Positions 48,468 through 56,928 of a stretch of 64,000 nt of DNA are shown here, piece after piece; the first letter of the stretch is position 1, and every line of letters begins with the position of its first letter. The position numbers and the translations under genes are program-made. This DNA comes from Chitinophaga sp. YR573 (GTDB taxonomy: Bacteria > Bacteroidota > Bacteroidia > Chitinophagales > Chitinophagaceae), in the NCBI RefSeq assembly GCF_900110995.1, contig NZ_FOJF01000001.1:1-64000 (forward strand), written 5' to 3'. The notes under the pieces are model-generated. The model was given only the letters and a program-made list of their open reading frames with translations, ran no database searches and was not told the DNA's origin.

Positions 48468-49309
48468 ATAAAAATACGTTCTGCTATCTCCTGGGCTGCC
48501 GTTAATGCAGATATATCCAGTTTCAGTGCTTCATGCTGCCTCACGCAATAGTCCAGCAGGTTTTCAGTAGCCAGGTTCCCCACCAGCTCGTCCTTGGCCA
48601 TAGGGCAACCACCGATACCTTTGATAGCACTATCAAAGCGACGGCATCCCTGTTCATAAGCCGCCGCTACCTTCTCTTCCCAGTTATACGGAGCAGAATG
48701 GAAATGCGCCCCGAATTCTACTGCAGGATAAGCAGGTATCAGGCTGGCAAATAAGCGGGTAATGACATCAGGAGTAGCTACGCCTACCGTATCCGCCAGG
48801 GAAATGGTATGGATGTTCATCTTTACCAGTTCATCCACCCATTGCAAAGCAACGGCTTCATCATAAGGGTCTCCGTAAGGATTACCGAAACCCATAGAGA
48901 TATACACCACCAGCTGTTTGCTGTTCTTGATGCACAATTCCTGGAGACTGTCTACCAGTTCCATGGAATCGGCGATCGTTTTATTGGTATTCCTTAACTG
49001 GAATGTTTCCGAGATAGAGAAAGGATAACCCAGGTAATCTATTTCATCGAATACTACGGCTTCTTCCGCCCCACGCTGATTGGCCACGATAGCCAGCAGT
49101 TTACTTCTGGAATCTGCCCGTTTAAGACGGGGAATCACCAAAGCAGTATCTGCCATCTGCGGGATGGCTTTAGGAGATACAAAACTGCCACAGTCGAGGG
49201 TATCAAAACCTACCTTCAGCAAAGCGTTGAGGTAACTGATTTTATCTTCCGTGCTAATGTGGCTATGCCAGCCCTGCATAGCATCGCGTGGACATTCGAT
49301 GAGTTTCAT
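48464..49309 (-). CDS. Hydroxymethylglutaryl-CoA lyase-like protein
   Basis: This 281-residue TIM-barrel enzyme belongs to the HMGL/DRE family. The N-terminal CPRDAMQG carries the catalytic Arg-Asp pair, AHFHSAPYN the metal-binding histidines, and GGCPMAKDELVGNLATE the signature cysteine loop. HMG-CoA lyase splits 3-hydroxy-3-methylglutaryl-CoA into acetyl-CoA and acetoacetate at the end of leucine degradation. All signature residues are present. Other leucine catabolism genes are not in the window, so a related aldol cleavage is possible. It is followed by the GSCFA gene with a 4-base overlap. Confidence 0.88.
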   Translation of the reverse strand: MKLIECPRDAMQGWHSHISTEDKISYLNALLKVGFDTLDCGSFVSPKAIPQMADTALVIPRLKRADSRSKLLAIVANQRGAEEAVVFDEIDYLGYPFSISETFQLRNTNKTIADSMELVDSLQELCIKNSKQLVVYISMGFGNPYGDPYDEAVALQWVDELVKMNIHTISLADTVGVATPDVITRLFASLIPAYPAVEFGAHFHSAPYNWEEKVAAAYEQGCRRFDSAIKGIGGCPMAKDELVGNLATENLLDYCVRQHEALKLDISALTAAQEIAERIFI

Positions 49310-49321
49310 GTATGAAATGAT

Positions 49322-50110
49322 TTAAATACCTCTCTGCTTCATAGCCTCGTACAGGATAATACCGGCAGCTACAGATACGTTGAAAGATTCAAAGTTGCCG
49401 CTCATAGGTATATGAAACAGGTGATCCGATGCTTTTAGCAAAGCAGGATACACACCCTTATCCTCAGAACCCATAATAATAGCTACAGGCTCCTGGAACG
49501 GACAATCATACAACTTCATTTCCGCTTCCATTTCACTGGCGATCACCTTGATACCATTCAGGTGCAGGGTATCTATGGCTTTCAGCAGGCTGTTCACCCG
49601 ACATACGGAAATCTTCTCCAGTGCCCCAGCCGATGATTTAATCGCTTCTTCGTTGAGGGCAGCAATGCCTTTGTCGGGTATGATAATAGCCTGTGCACCG
49701 CAACAAACAGCACTACGGGCAATAGCCCCTATATTGCGTACATCCGTGATACTGTCCAGGATAAGGAACAGGGGTACTTGTCCCTGGTCGGTTACATGGG
49801 AGATCACGTCCTGTAAATCGAGATAATTAATGTGGCCGGTGATGGCAATCACGCCCTGGTGATTAAAGGAAGTTAACCCGTTGAGTTTCTCCGCAGGTAC
49901 ACTATTGATGGGGATATTATTCTCTGCAGCTAATTGCTGGATCAGCGGGACAATATCTCCGCTGGCGCCACGTAACATATAAATACGCTCAATCGCCTTG
50001 CCCGATTTGATAGCCTCTACTACGGGCTGACGGCCAATTACCATTGATGATGCTTTCGGCCTTGGCGCATGCTGCCGGGCCCCGGCAGACTTAAATCTTC
50101 TTTGTTCCAT
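49322..50110 (-). CDS. rlmB: 23S rRNA (guanosine-2'-O)-methyltransferase RlmB
   Basis: This 262-residue SpoU-class methyltransferase has an N-terminal substrate-binding domain (about 20-95, with GRQPVVEAIKSGKAIERIY). The SPOUT knot motifs are LILDSITDVRNIGAIARSA, IIMGSEDKGV and IPMSGNFESFNVSVA. RlmB methylates G2251 in the peptidyl-transferase P loop of 23S rRNA using S-adenosylmethionine. The length and motif order match RlmB better than TrmH or RlmG types. The gene lies 21 bases downstream of the Nudix gene on the same strand. Confidence 0.9.
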   Translation of the reverse strand: MEQRRFKSAGARQHAPRPKASSMVIGRQPVVEAIKSGKAIERIYMLRGASGDIVPLIQQLAAENNIPINSVPAEKLNGLTSFNHQGVIAITGHINYLDLQDVISHVTDQGQVPLFLILDSITDVRNIGAIARSAVCCGAQAIIIPDKGIAALNEEAIKSSAGALEKISVCRVNSLLKAIDTLHLNGIKVIASEMEAEMKLYDCPFQEPVAIIMGSEDKGVYPALLKASDHLFHIPMSGNFESFNVSVAAGIILYEAMKQRGI

Positions 50111-50131
50111 TGGCGCAAAGATAACGCTAAA

Positions 50132-50689
50132 TCAAATCTCTCCTTCCAGCAGCATCAGTTTTACCTTCTGGATGGCTGCAATAGAGAGTGAGTCCGTGAT
50201 TTCATGGTCCTTTACCATCTGGTAAGCGGTATCAAAAGGGATTTTTTTGATGAATAACTGCTCGGTTTCTTCCGGCTCAGCCGCACGCTGTTCCAGCTGA
50301 CGGGCCAGGTACACCACGCCGGCTTCATCAGAAACGGAGTTGGAAAGGTGGATACGGACAATGGGCTGCCAGCTTTGGGCAACCAGACCGGTTTCTTCCA
50401 ACAACTCCCTTTTAGCAGTATCCAGGGTATCTTCTCCCAGGGGACCACCACCTTCAGGAATTTCCCAGCTAAACTGTTCCAGGGGAAAACGGTACTGCCC
50501 TACCAGGTAAATATTGTGGGCTTCGTCCAGGGCCACTACCCCAACCGCTGCATTCTTGAAATGTACGACTCCGTATATCCCAGGACCACCAGCCGGGTTC
50601 AGTACCTGATGTTCTGTAACACTGATCCAGTTATTATCGTATTTCTTATCACTGGAGAGGATAGTCCAGGGGTTGTGTCTGATGTCCAT
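50132..50689 (-). CDS. Nudix hydrolase, ADP-ribose pyrophosphatase-like
   Basis: This 185-residue protein has the Nudix box at about 84-106 (GGPLGEDTLDTAKRELLEETG), with the metal-binding REXXEE glutamates intact. An upstream EQFSWEIPEGG strand and a downstream acidic EPEETEQLF segment match the ADP-ribose/NDP-sugar pyrophosphatase subgroup. It probably hydrolyses ADP-ribose to AMP and ribose phosphate in the cytosol. The start ATG lies only 4 bases after a TATATTTG sequence on the coding strand, so the leader may be very short. Confidence 0.9.
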   Translation of the reverse strand: MDIRHNPWTILSSDKKYDNNWISVTEHQVLNPAGGPGIYGVVHFKNAAVGVVALDEAHNIYLVGQYRFPLEQFSWEIPEGGGPLGEDTLDTAKRELLEETGLVAQSWQPIVRIHLSNSVSDEAGVVYLARQLEQRAAEPEETEQLFIKKIPFDTAYQMVKDHEITDSLSIAAIQKVKLMLLEGEI

Positions 50690-50710
50690 GCTACAAATAT
50701 AAAAAAATAA

Positions 50711-50736
50711 CCGCCTCCGGAATTAACCGGAGACGG
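50711..50736 (-). terminator. Terminator after the GNAT-DinB gene
   Basis: A 10-base-pair stem with one mismatch (50711-50720 with 50727-50736, six-base loop) is followed on the minus strand by TTATTTTTTTATATTT. It sits 50 bases past the GNAT-DinB stop and just before the Nudix gene start, so it separates two minus-strand units. Confidence 0.8.
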
Positions 50737-50785
50737 TGTCAACCAGATGTACGGCGGTAAATACCTTTGTTCATCATACCTAAAT

Positions 50786-51709
50786 CTAAATCGTATCTTT
50801 TGTAATTACTTTCAATTGTTGAAGATGATGTTTAAAATGTACCACATAGTCGGTCACCAGGAACAATAATGTTACCGGTTCGCGATCACTTATCTTACAC
50901 TTATTCTGGAGCTTAGTCGCTGGTATAGTTCGTATAGTTATCGACAGGTGCTTATTAAACACCGCCCAAAGTTTTATTAAATCCTGCCAGCCCATATGCT
51001 GCCATGCTTGTCCCCTAGTCCAAAAATCCTGATCATATCCAGGTATTTCCAGCAAAGATATTTGTTGTGATCTTATAAAACGAGTGTTATTATTAATTCC
51101 TGAGTCAATCAGATGCCCAATGATCTCTTTTGCGCTCCACTTACCTCTCTCCGGACGCTCTGCTGCAGCGGATTCAGGCACTTGTTGCAGTAGCGGAAAA
51201 ATTTCTTCCACAATTTTTAATAATTCATCCGCAGCGGCATAATGTACGTTCTCTTCTTCTCTAGAGATCTCCATTTTTATATTACTCCGCTGATACCTTT
51301 CCGCTTCCAGGGGAATCTCCCGGAAGCCCAGACTAGTATATAAACTAATGGCAGGTACCAGTTTGGTATTGGAGTACAGGATAACTTTTTTGAATCCCAT
51401 CTCCCATGCCAGTTCTATAATATGTTTAGCCAGCTCCCTTCCTACTCCTTTGCCCTGATAGTCTTCATCTACTGCCATCTTGGTCATTTCCACCGATTCG
51501 TCGTCTATTTTTTTCAGGGCTACGGTACCGGCTATATTGGAACCAATGGCTGCAAAGATGATAGTACCTCCTGTATCGATAATATACTTGTCTGCATGTT
51601 CCAGCACATCCACGTCCACAGGCTCCAGCGTAAAGTATTTTCTTATCCAGTGTTTGTTCAATCTTTCAAAATCCGGCAAATACTCCGGAGAATATGTTAA
51701 GATTTTCAT
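50786..51709 (-). CDS. GNAT acetyltransferase-DinB fusion protein
   Basis: This 307-residue protein joins two families. Residues 1-150 form a GNAT N-acetyltransferase, with the acetyl-CoA loop YQGKGVGRELA and the strand VILYSNTKLVPA typical of the group. Residues 155-300 form a DinB/YfiT-like four-helix bundle, with SAKEIIGHLIDSGINNNTRF and a late HFKHHLQQL carrying likely metal-binding histidines. DinB-type proteins include thiol- and metal-dependent transferases. The target is unknown. The start overlaps the stop of the EamA transporter gene by 4 bases, so transporter and enzyme are made together. Confidence 0.85.
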   Translation of the reverse strand: MKILTYSPEYLPDFERLNKHWIRKYFTLEPVDVDVLEHADKYIIDTGGTIIFAAIGSNIAGTVALKKIDDESVEMTKMAVDEDYQGKGVGRELAKHIIELAWEMGFKKVILYSNTKLVPAISLYTSLGFREIPLEAERYQRSNIKMEISREEENVHYAAADELLKIVEEIFPLLQQVPESAAAERPERGKWSAKEIIGHLIDSGINNNTRFIRSQQISLLEIPGYDQDFWTRGQAWQHMGWQDLIKLWAVFNKHLSITIRTIPATKLQNKCKISDREPVTLLFLVTDYVVHFKHHLQQLKVITKDTI

Positions 51710-52596
51710 GCTACTTGTTTGTTACGGCTTACTGCCAGTTTTACAATATATACCCCTATTAGTGTAACCAGACTGGAAACCGCTGTGATCCAGTTGATAT
51801 GCTCTTTCAGGATAAGCCATCCCAGCAATACGGCTACTATCGGATTGATATAGGCGTATACGGAAGCCAGTGATGGAGGCAGGTTATTCAGCACAAATAC
51901 GTACGCGGAATATCCCAGTATAGATCCTATAAAGATCAGGTACAGCAGGCTGCCCCATAGTTCGATGCCTTCACCGGATGAAGGGAACGGATGCCCCATC
52001 AGTAATGCCGTGATGACCATCACGATACCACTGAATAACATCTGGAAACCTGCTCCATACAGAAAGTTCACCTTCAGCGCCCAGCGGGTGGTGAGTACCG
52101 AACCTAATGCCCAGCTTACGCAGGCGATTAATGTAAGGATGATGCCCAAACGGAATTCCGGGTTCATCAGACTGGCCAGGTAATCATAGAAGATCCCACC
52201 TACTCCCAGGAAACCTATCAGCATACCCACCAGCAGCAGAAGCGACAAACGGCTTCTCTCCACCAGGAAGTAACTGAAAATGGTGATCCAGATAGGCACT
52301 GTTGCAACAATAATTGCACATAAACCACTGGGTATATATTGCATGGCCCAGGTAATGAGGCCATTACTAAGACATAACATCATTACACCGATCACGAATA
52401 AACGTGACAAGACAATTTTATCAGGCAGCTTAAATCCTTTCAATAAAAAGAAAGCTGTTAATAAGAGGCCTGCTGTTGTCTGACGAATACCCGCCAGCAT
52501 TAAACCATGCGTATGCCGAACACCTATTCTGGATGCCAGGTAAGTGGTACCCCAGAAAAAACTCACTATTATTAACGCTACATATGCTTTTTTCAT
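51706..52596 (-). CDS. EamA-family (drug/metabolite) transporter
   Basis: This 296-residue inner-membrane protein has ten hydrophobic segments in two EamA repeats. Typical elements are SFFWGTTYLASRIG at the N-terminus and YAYINPIVAVLLGWLILKE near the C-terminus. Such transporters export amino acids, nucleosides or toxic metabolites; the substrate is not predictable. It forms an operon with the GNAT-DinB gene. Upstream, at 52732-52770, lies one copy of a 39-base repeat that also occurs in front of the MocR gene, which hints at shared control. Confidence 0.9.
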   Translation of the reverse strand: MKKAYVALIIVSFFWGTTYLASRIGVRHTHGLMLAGIRQTTAGLLLTAFFLLKGFKLPDKIVLSRLFVIGVMMLCLSNGLITWAMQYIPSGLCAIIVATVPIWITIFSYFLVERSRLSLLLLVGMLIGFLGVGGIFYDYLASLMNPEFRLGIILTLIACVSWALGSVLTTRWALKVNFLYGAGFQMLFSGIVMVITALLMGHPFPSSGEGIELWGSLLYLIFIGSILGYSAYVFVLNNLPPSLASVYAYINPIVAVLLGWLILKEHINWITAVSSLVTLIGVYIVKLAVSRNKQVA

Positions 52597-52731
52597 ATAC
52601 TCATTGTTGTATTGTAAACGAAGGAAGTATTAAAGTTTTTTATCTGCTGTAAGTGTGTGAGATCATGTTGAAGCAAAGGATTCACAAGCGGTCAGATTTA
52701 AGACCTCAAAATTGGGACAATTAACGCAGAT

Positions 52732-52770
52732 AAAACAGATTCAGTTTTGTGTTTTTCGACCAGATCAGAT
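52732..52770. repeat. Copy 1 of a 39-base direct repeat flanking the ogt-like gene
   Basis: This copy matches the one at 53282-53320 at 31 of 39 positions, without gaps. Both begin AAAACAGAT and end GACCAGATCAGAT, which contains tandem CAGAT units. It lies between the 3' end of the ogt-like gene and the EamA promoter region. A regulator binding site is the leading explanation, because MocR proteins commonly bind direct repeats. Confidence 0.6.
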
Positions 52771-52777
52771 TTAGATG

Positions 52778-53266
52778 TTAGAACAACAGATTACTCCCGT
52801 ATTTATGTTTCATCTCATGTTCCAGCAACCATCTCTTTCTCCATATACCACCACCATAACCTGTTAAAGAGCCATCACTGCCAATTACCCGATGACAGGG
52901 GACCACAATGGCCAGGTTGTTCTTACCATTGGTAGTACCAACGGCCCGGATACTACCGGGATTATTGATCCGTTTTGCAAGTGTGAGATAAGAAATAGTA
53001 TGTGCATAGGGAATGGCTGTCAGTTGTTGCCACACTGTTTGTTGAAACGCAGTACCTGTTTGTTCCATGGGAAAAGTGAAGACTCGCAGACTACCAGCGA
53101 AATATGCTTCCAGCTCTTCTGTACAAAGGCGGAAAATATCAGGGAGAGGGCCCTGTTCGGGGATAATACCTTCTTTAAAAGACAATACATTAATAGCAGT
53201 GGCAGTACCACGCAGGGTTAAAGGGCCAACGGGAGAAGGAATGATATGGGTATATGTTTCCATCAT
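52778..53266 (-). CDS. ogt: Methylated-DNA-[protein]-cysteine S-methyltransferase (Ogt-type)
   Basis: This 162-residue suicide repair protein has the active-site motif PCHRVIG with Cys124. A helix-turn-helix part (TVWQQLTAIPYAHTISY and IRAVG) precedes it, and SLTGYGGG is the substrate loop. It removes alkyl groups from O6-alkylguanine or O4-alkylthymine in DNA. The N-terminal domain is short and there is no Ada-type zinc or AraC domain, so it is the stand-alone Ogt type. It is divergent from the MocR regulator gene, and a direct-repeat copy lies in the gap. Confidence 0.93.
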   Translation of the reverse strand: MMETYTHIIPSPVGPLTLRGTATAINVLSFKEGIIPEQGPLPDIFRLCTEELEAYFAGSLRVFTFPMEQTGTAFQQTVWQQLTAIPYAHTISYLTLAKRINNPGSIRAVGTTNGKNNLAIVVPCHRVIGSDGSLTGYGGGIWRKRWLLEHEMKHKYGSNLLF

Positions 53267-53281
53267 TCAACTAAATTACAA

Positions 53282-53320
53282 AAAACAGATGCATTTTCTG
53301 TATTTTTGACCAGATCAGAT
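53282..53320. repeat. Copy 2 of the 39-base direct repeat, upstream of the MocR gene
   Basis: This copy is separated from copy 1 by exactly 550 bases and is 31/39 identical. It lies in the 66-base divergent gap between the ogt-like gene and the MocR gene. The TTTG of its TTTTTGACC segment is followed, 19 bases later, by TACTTATG, which resembles a Bacteroidota promoter with one mismatch but overlaps the presumed start codon. The position fits an autoregulatory operator. Confidence 0.6.
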
Positions 53321-53332
53321 AATTTTTTACTT

Positions 53333-54760
53333 ATGTTAAAAACAGCAGAACATCTTTATCTTCAGATAGCTGACAAGCTGGAACTACTGATTTCCAAAGA
53401 AGTATTAAAAACGGGAGATAAACTGCCCTCTGTACGCACCATGAGTGAAGAACAGGGTGTGAGCATGAGTACTGCCTTCCAGGCATATTATCACCTGGAA
53501 GGGAAAGGACTGATAGAATCCAGGCCTAAATCAGGCTATTACGTGATCTTTTGCGCACGTCGCCTGCCGGAGATGCCCCAGAAATGTGAGGCGGTTAAAA
53601 AGCCGGAAGAAGTGACCGTGCATGATATGATCTCCAAAATGTTTGTGCAGGCTTCCAATAATGAAATACTGAAGTTTTCTTCTGCAGTGCCACTGGCATC
53701 CCTGTTACCTACCGCCAAGTTATCCAAAGCCATGATACAGGCCCTGCGGAATACAGATGGGGCAGGCCTTGGATACGAATCCACGCAGGGTAATGAACAC
53801 CTGCGCAGGCAGATAGCACGTATGTCTATCCTATGGGGTGGCGCCGTGACCGAAGAGGATGTGATCACCACTTCAGGATGTATAGATGCACTGCACCTCT
53901 GCCTCTCCGCAACTACACAACCGGGAGATACCATCGCGATTGAAAGTCCGGCCTATTTCGGTACCCTGCAACTGGCAGAAAGCCTGGGCTTAAAAGTACT
54001 GGAAGTTCCTACTCATCCTGCTACGGGTGTGGACCTGGAATACCTGGATAAAGCCATTCCGCGCTTTAAGGTCAAAGCCTGTGTATTCGTAACTAATTTC
54101 AATAATCCATTAGGCGGCTGTATGCCGGATTCACATAAACAGGAACTGGTACGACTACTGGAGAAATATGATATTCCGCTGATAGAAGATGATATATACG
54201 GAGATATGTATTTTGGAAAAGAAAGACCATCAGTATGTAAGACGTTTGATAAGAACGGACTGGTACTGTTATGTAATTCCTTCTCCAAAGCACTGGCGCC
54301 GGGATTTCGTGTAGGGTGGGCGCTCCCTGGTCGTTATAAAGACAAAGTACTGCAATTGAAACGTACCCGCTCTATTTCCTGTGCTTCTTTGCCAGGTGCT
54401 GCTATCGCTCATTTTTTAGAGAATGACCGCTACGAGCATCATCTGAGGAATACACGTAAATCCCTGCATACACAATATTTACGGCATTTACAGGCAGTAA
54501 CGGATTACTTCCCGGAAGATATCTGTATCACCCGTCCGCAGGGCGGTTTTGTACTCTGGATAGAGTTAAACAAAAAGATCAATACGTTTGAACTATATGA
54601 CCAGGCATTAAAACATAAAATATCTTTTGCTCCCGGCCGCATCTTTTCTTTACAGGAAAGATATGGCAACTGCCTGCGTATCAGTTATGGTAATCCCTGG
54701 AGTAAACCAGTGGAAGATGGTATTAAAACGATCGGACGATTAATTAAAAAGATGAGTTAA
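53333..54760 (+). CDS. MocR-family transcriptional regulator (GntR-aminotransferase fusion)
   Basis: About 475 residues from the ATG at 53333; a more upstream frame opening at 53246 overlaps the ogt-like gene and is less likely. The N-terminal GntR winged helix covers about 1-75 (KTGDKLPSVRTMSEEQGVS, HLEGKGLIESRPKSGYYV). A class I aminotransferase domain follows, with VTNFNNPLG, the PLP-interacting IEDDIYGDMYF and the PLP lysine Lys319 in NSFSKALAPGFRVGW. MocR proteins use PLP or its amino-acid adducts as effector rather than as enzymes. Likely targets are itself and the EamA/GNAT-DinB operon, which share the 39-base repeat. Its 3' end overlaps the converging permease gene by 4 bases. Confidence 0.92.
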   Translation: MLKTAEHLYLQIADKLELLISKEVLKTGDKLPSVRTMSEEQGVSMSTAFQAYYHLEGKGLIESRPKSGYYVIFCARRLPEMPQKCEAVKKPEEVTVHDMISKMFVQASNNEILKFSSAVPLASLLPTAKLSKAMIQALRNTDGAGLGYESTQGNEHLRRQIARMSILWGGAVTEEDVITTSGCIDALHLCLSATTQPGDTIAIESPAYFGTLQLAESLGLKVLEVPTHPATGVDLEYLDKAIPRFKVKACVFVTNFNNPLGGCMPDSHKQELVRLLEKYDIPLIEDDIYGDMYFGKERPSVCKTFDKNGLVLLCNSFSKALAPGFRVGWALPGRYKDKVLQLKRTRSISCASLPGAAIAHFLENDRYEHHLRNTRKSLHTQYLRHLQAVTDYFPEDICITRPQGGFVLWIELNKKINTFELYDQALKHKISFAPGRIFSLQERYGNCLRISYGNPWSKPVEDGIKTIGRLIKKMS

Positions 54761-55866
54761 GCTGTTTTCCGGTAGTTAAATATTGCCCATCCATTCAGTA
54801 TTACTGCAAATGCTATTTCTATCAGCAAGGGGATTTTGATATCACTGAACCCACTGCCTTTTAGAATGATCATCCTCATTACATCTATAAAATAGGTGAC
54901 AGGTGATAACCTGGCTATTACTTTCCCCCATACCGGCATATTATCTACAGAAATAAATAATCCGCTCATCAGGATAAAAATGATGATGAAGAAAAACGCC
55001 ACAAACATCGCCTGTAGCTGTGTATCACTGTAAGTAGATATCAATAGTCCAAAGCCCAGCAAAGCTACCAGGTAGACAGACAGGAAGCCGTACAATAAGA
55101 ATAAGTTCCCTACGGGGATGATACCATATACCAATCGTGCTATCAGCAGTCCTATCGTAAAATCTATCATTCCGATAATCCAGAAAGGGATCATCTTTCC
55201 CATGATAAACTCCCATTTTTTTACAGGTGTTACATTGATCTGCTCTATCGTTCCTACCTCTTTCTCTTTTACAATATTTAATGCCGCAATAAAACCACAT
55301 ACCATTGTTACCAGTATCACCAATATCCCCGGTACCATGTAAATACGGTAATTCAGATAAGGGTTGAACCAATCCGAAGAACGGATATCGATCCCGGTAT
55401 TTGCTTGCTGCGGGAGTAACTTCATTCTTATCTCACTGTTAAAATCTGCTAAGATGGTATTGAGATAAGAGCTGCCTAATCCTGCTTTGGTACCATTGAT
55501 AGCATCAGCTGCCAGGTAAATGGGTTCCGCTCCTTCCTTGATTAACTGCTCTTCGAAATTTGCCGGTATTTCTATGATGATATCTGCTTCTTCACTTTCA
55601 ATCTGTTTCATCGCTTCGGGAAAAGAAGCAGCGTTACCTGTGATATGAAAATATCCAGAAGAACCTATTTTAGACAGTAATTGTTGAGAATAACTGGAAT
55701 GATCATGATCTATGACTGCCAGGTTGATGTTCTTTACATCAAAATTAGCGGCCAGTGGCATTATCAGCAACTGGATCACCGGCATGATAAAGATGACAGG
55801 CAGTAAACCTTTATCCCGGAAGATCTGTTTAAACTCCTTCTCCAACAGAAATCTTAATGTTCTCAT
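54757..55866 (-). CDS. ABC-2 type transporter permease (YbhR-like)
   Basis: This 369-residue permease has one N-terminal membrane helix (KGLLPVIFIMPVIQLLIMP), a large extracytoplasmic domain (about 45-170) and five C-terminal helices. The family segment EKEVGTIEQINVTPVKKWEFIMGK is present. It pairs with the permease encoded just upstream (4-base overlap) to form the membrane channel of an efflux pump. It is the last gene of the TolC-HlyD-ATPase-permease operon. The gene order equals E. coli ybhG-F-S-R, in which the exported compounds include cationic drugs. The substrate here is unknown. Confidence 0.92.
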   Translation of the reverse strand: MRTLRFLLEKEFKQIFRDKGLLPVIFIMPVIQLLIMPLAANFDVKNINLAVIDHDHSSYSQQLLSKIGSSGYFHITGNAASFPEAMKQIESEEADIIIEIPANFEEQLIKEGAEPIYLAADAINGTKAGLGSSYLNTILADFNSEIRMKLLPQQANTGIDIRSSDWFNPYLNYRIYMVPGILVILVTMVCGFIAALNIVKEKEVGTIEQINVTPVKKWEFIMGKMIPFWIIGMIDFTIGLLIARLVYGIIPVGNLFLLYGFLSVYLVALLGFGLLISTYSDTQLQAMFVAFFFIIIFILMSGLFISVDNMPVWGKVIARLSPVTYFIDVMRMIILKGSGFSDIKIPLLIEIAFAVILNGWAIFNYRKTA

Positions 55867-56918
55867 GCCAAACGGATTTTAAAACGTTTAATACTGATAG
55901 TAAGCAGTGTGACAGTCATACCTGCCAATACCAGTGTTTGTTTCCAGACAGCCCAGAATCCCAGACCTTTTAACATCACCGCTTTTACAATGAAATAATA
56001 CCAGCGGGATGGAATGAAATAAGAGATGATCCGCAAAGGCAGGGGCATATTTTCCAGGGGGAAGATAAAGCCCGTAAAGAGGATCGTAGGCAGCATCATT
56101 CCCATCATCGATATCAGCATAGCTGTTTGCTGAGATTGTGTCACAGAAGAGATTAAAAGGCCCAAAGAAAGGCAACTGATAATGAACAACGTGCTTTCCG
56201 CAAATAATAACAACAGACTACCTCTGATGGGTACGTCTAAAACGAATACACTCAGTAATATGATCAGGATGAAATCCACTAATGATAAAACGAGGTAGGG
56301 TACCGCCTTTGCCAGTACTACATAAGTAGGATTAAAGGGAGATACCAGTAGTATTTCCATGGTGCCATTTTCCTTTTCACGGACGATGGACACGGATGTT
56401 AGTGTGGTACAGATGATCATCAGTACCAGGGCTATTACACCAGGTACGAAGTTCATGGAGCCGTTCAGCGCAGGGTTGTACAACATTCTTGTAACCGGTA
56501 TTATCTGGTAAGGCTGTGCTGACGGCGGCTGTATGATAGATGTTAAGTAGTTGGTTAATGTCTTGGCAGTATTGGGATCAGATGCATCTGCGATAATCTG
56601 GATGCGTTTTTCGTTTTCAAAATCTGCCGGGAACACGACTGCACAGCGGATATTCCCTTTTTTGAAAGCCGCTTCCATATCTTCTCCCGGTTCTATATCG
56701 AAGTATGAACTGGCATTGATCTTTGCTATCAGTTGTTCTGATGCAGCATCCTTTGCCTGATCTACCACGATGATTTTTGCATTCTTTACCTCTGTAGTCA
56801 ATGCATAACCGAATAACAAAATCTGCATGATAGGTAATCCGAACAGGATCAGCAATGTTCTTCTGTCTCTAAATACGTGGTAAAACTCTTTTCTGACAAA
56901 TACCAGGAATTGTTTCAT
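55863..56918 (-). CDS. ABC-2 type transporter permease (YbhS-like)
   Basis: About 351 residues from the ATG at 56918 (MKQFLVFVRKEFYHVFRDRR), which matches the family N-terminus and clears the end of the ATPase gene by 10 bases. An ATG at 56966 inside the ATPase gene is also in frame. It has the ABC-2 layout: one N-terminal helix (TLLILFGLPIMQILLFGYAL), a periplasmic domain and five C-terminal helices. The coupling segment is VREKENGTMEILLVSPFNPTYVVLAK. It works as a heterodimer with the next permease. Confidence 0.92.
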   Translation of the reverse strand: MKQFLVFVRKEFYHVFRDRRTLLILFGLPIMQILLFGYALTTEVKNAKIIVVDQAKDAASEQLIAKINASSYFDIEPGEDMEAAFKKGNIRCAVVFPADFENEKRIQIIADASDPNTAKTLTNYLTSIIQPPSAQPYQIIPVTRMLYNPALNGSMNFVPGVIALVLMIICTTLTSVSIVREKENGTMEILLVSPFNPTYVVLAKAVPYLVLSLVDFILIILLSVFVLDVPIRGSLLLLFAESTLFIISCLSLGLLISSVTQSQQTAMLISMMGMMLPTILFTGFIFPLENMPLPLRIISYFIPSRWYYFIVKAVMLKGLGFWAVWKQTLVLAGMTVTLLTISIKRFKIRLA

Positions 56919-56928
56919 GGGTGTTAGT

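Noticed and set aside
50694..50701. TATATTTG on the minus strand just before the Nudix start, resembling a -7 element
   Set aside because: There is no TTTG box 19 bases upstream, and the sequence doubles as the U-tract of a terminator.
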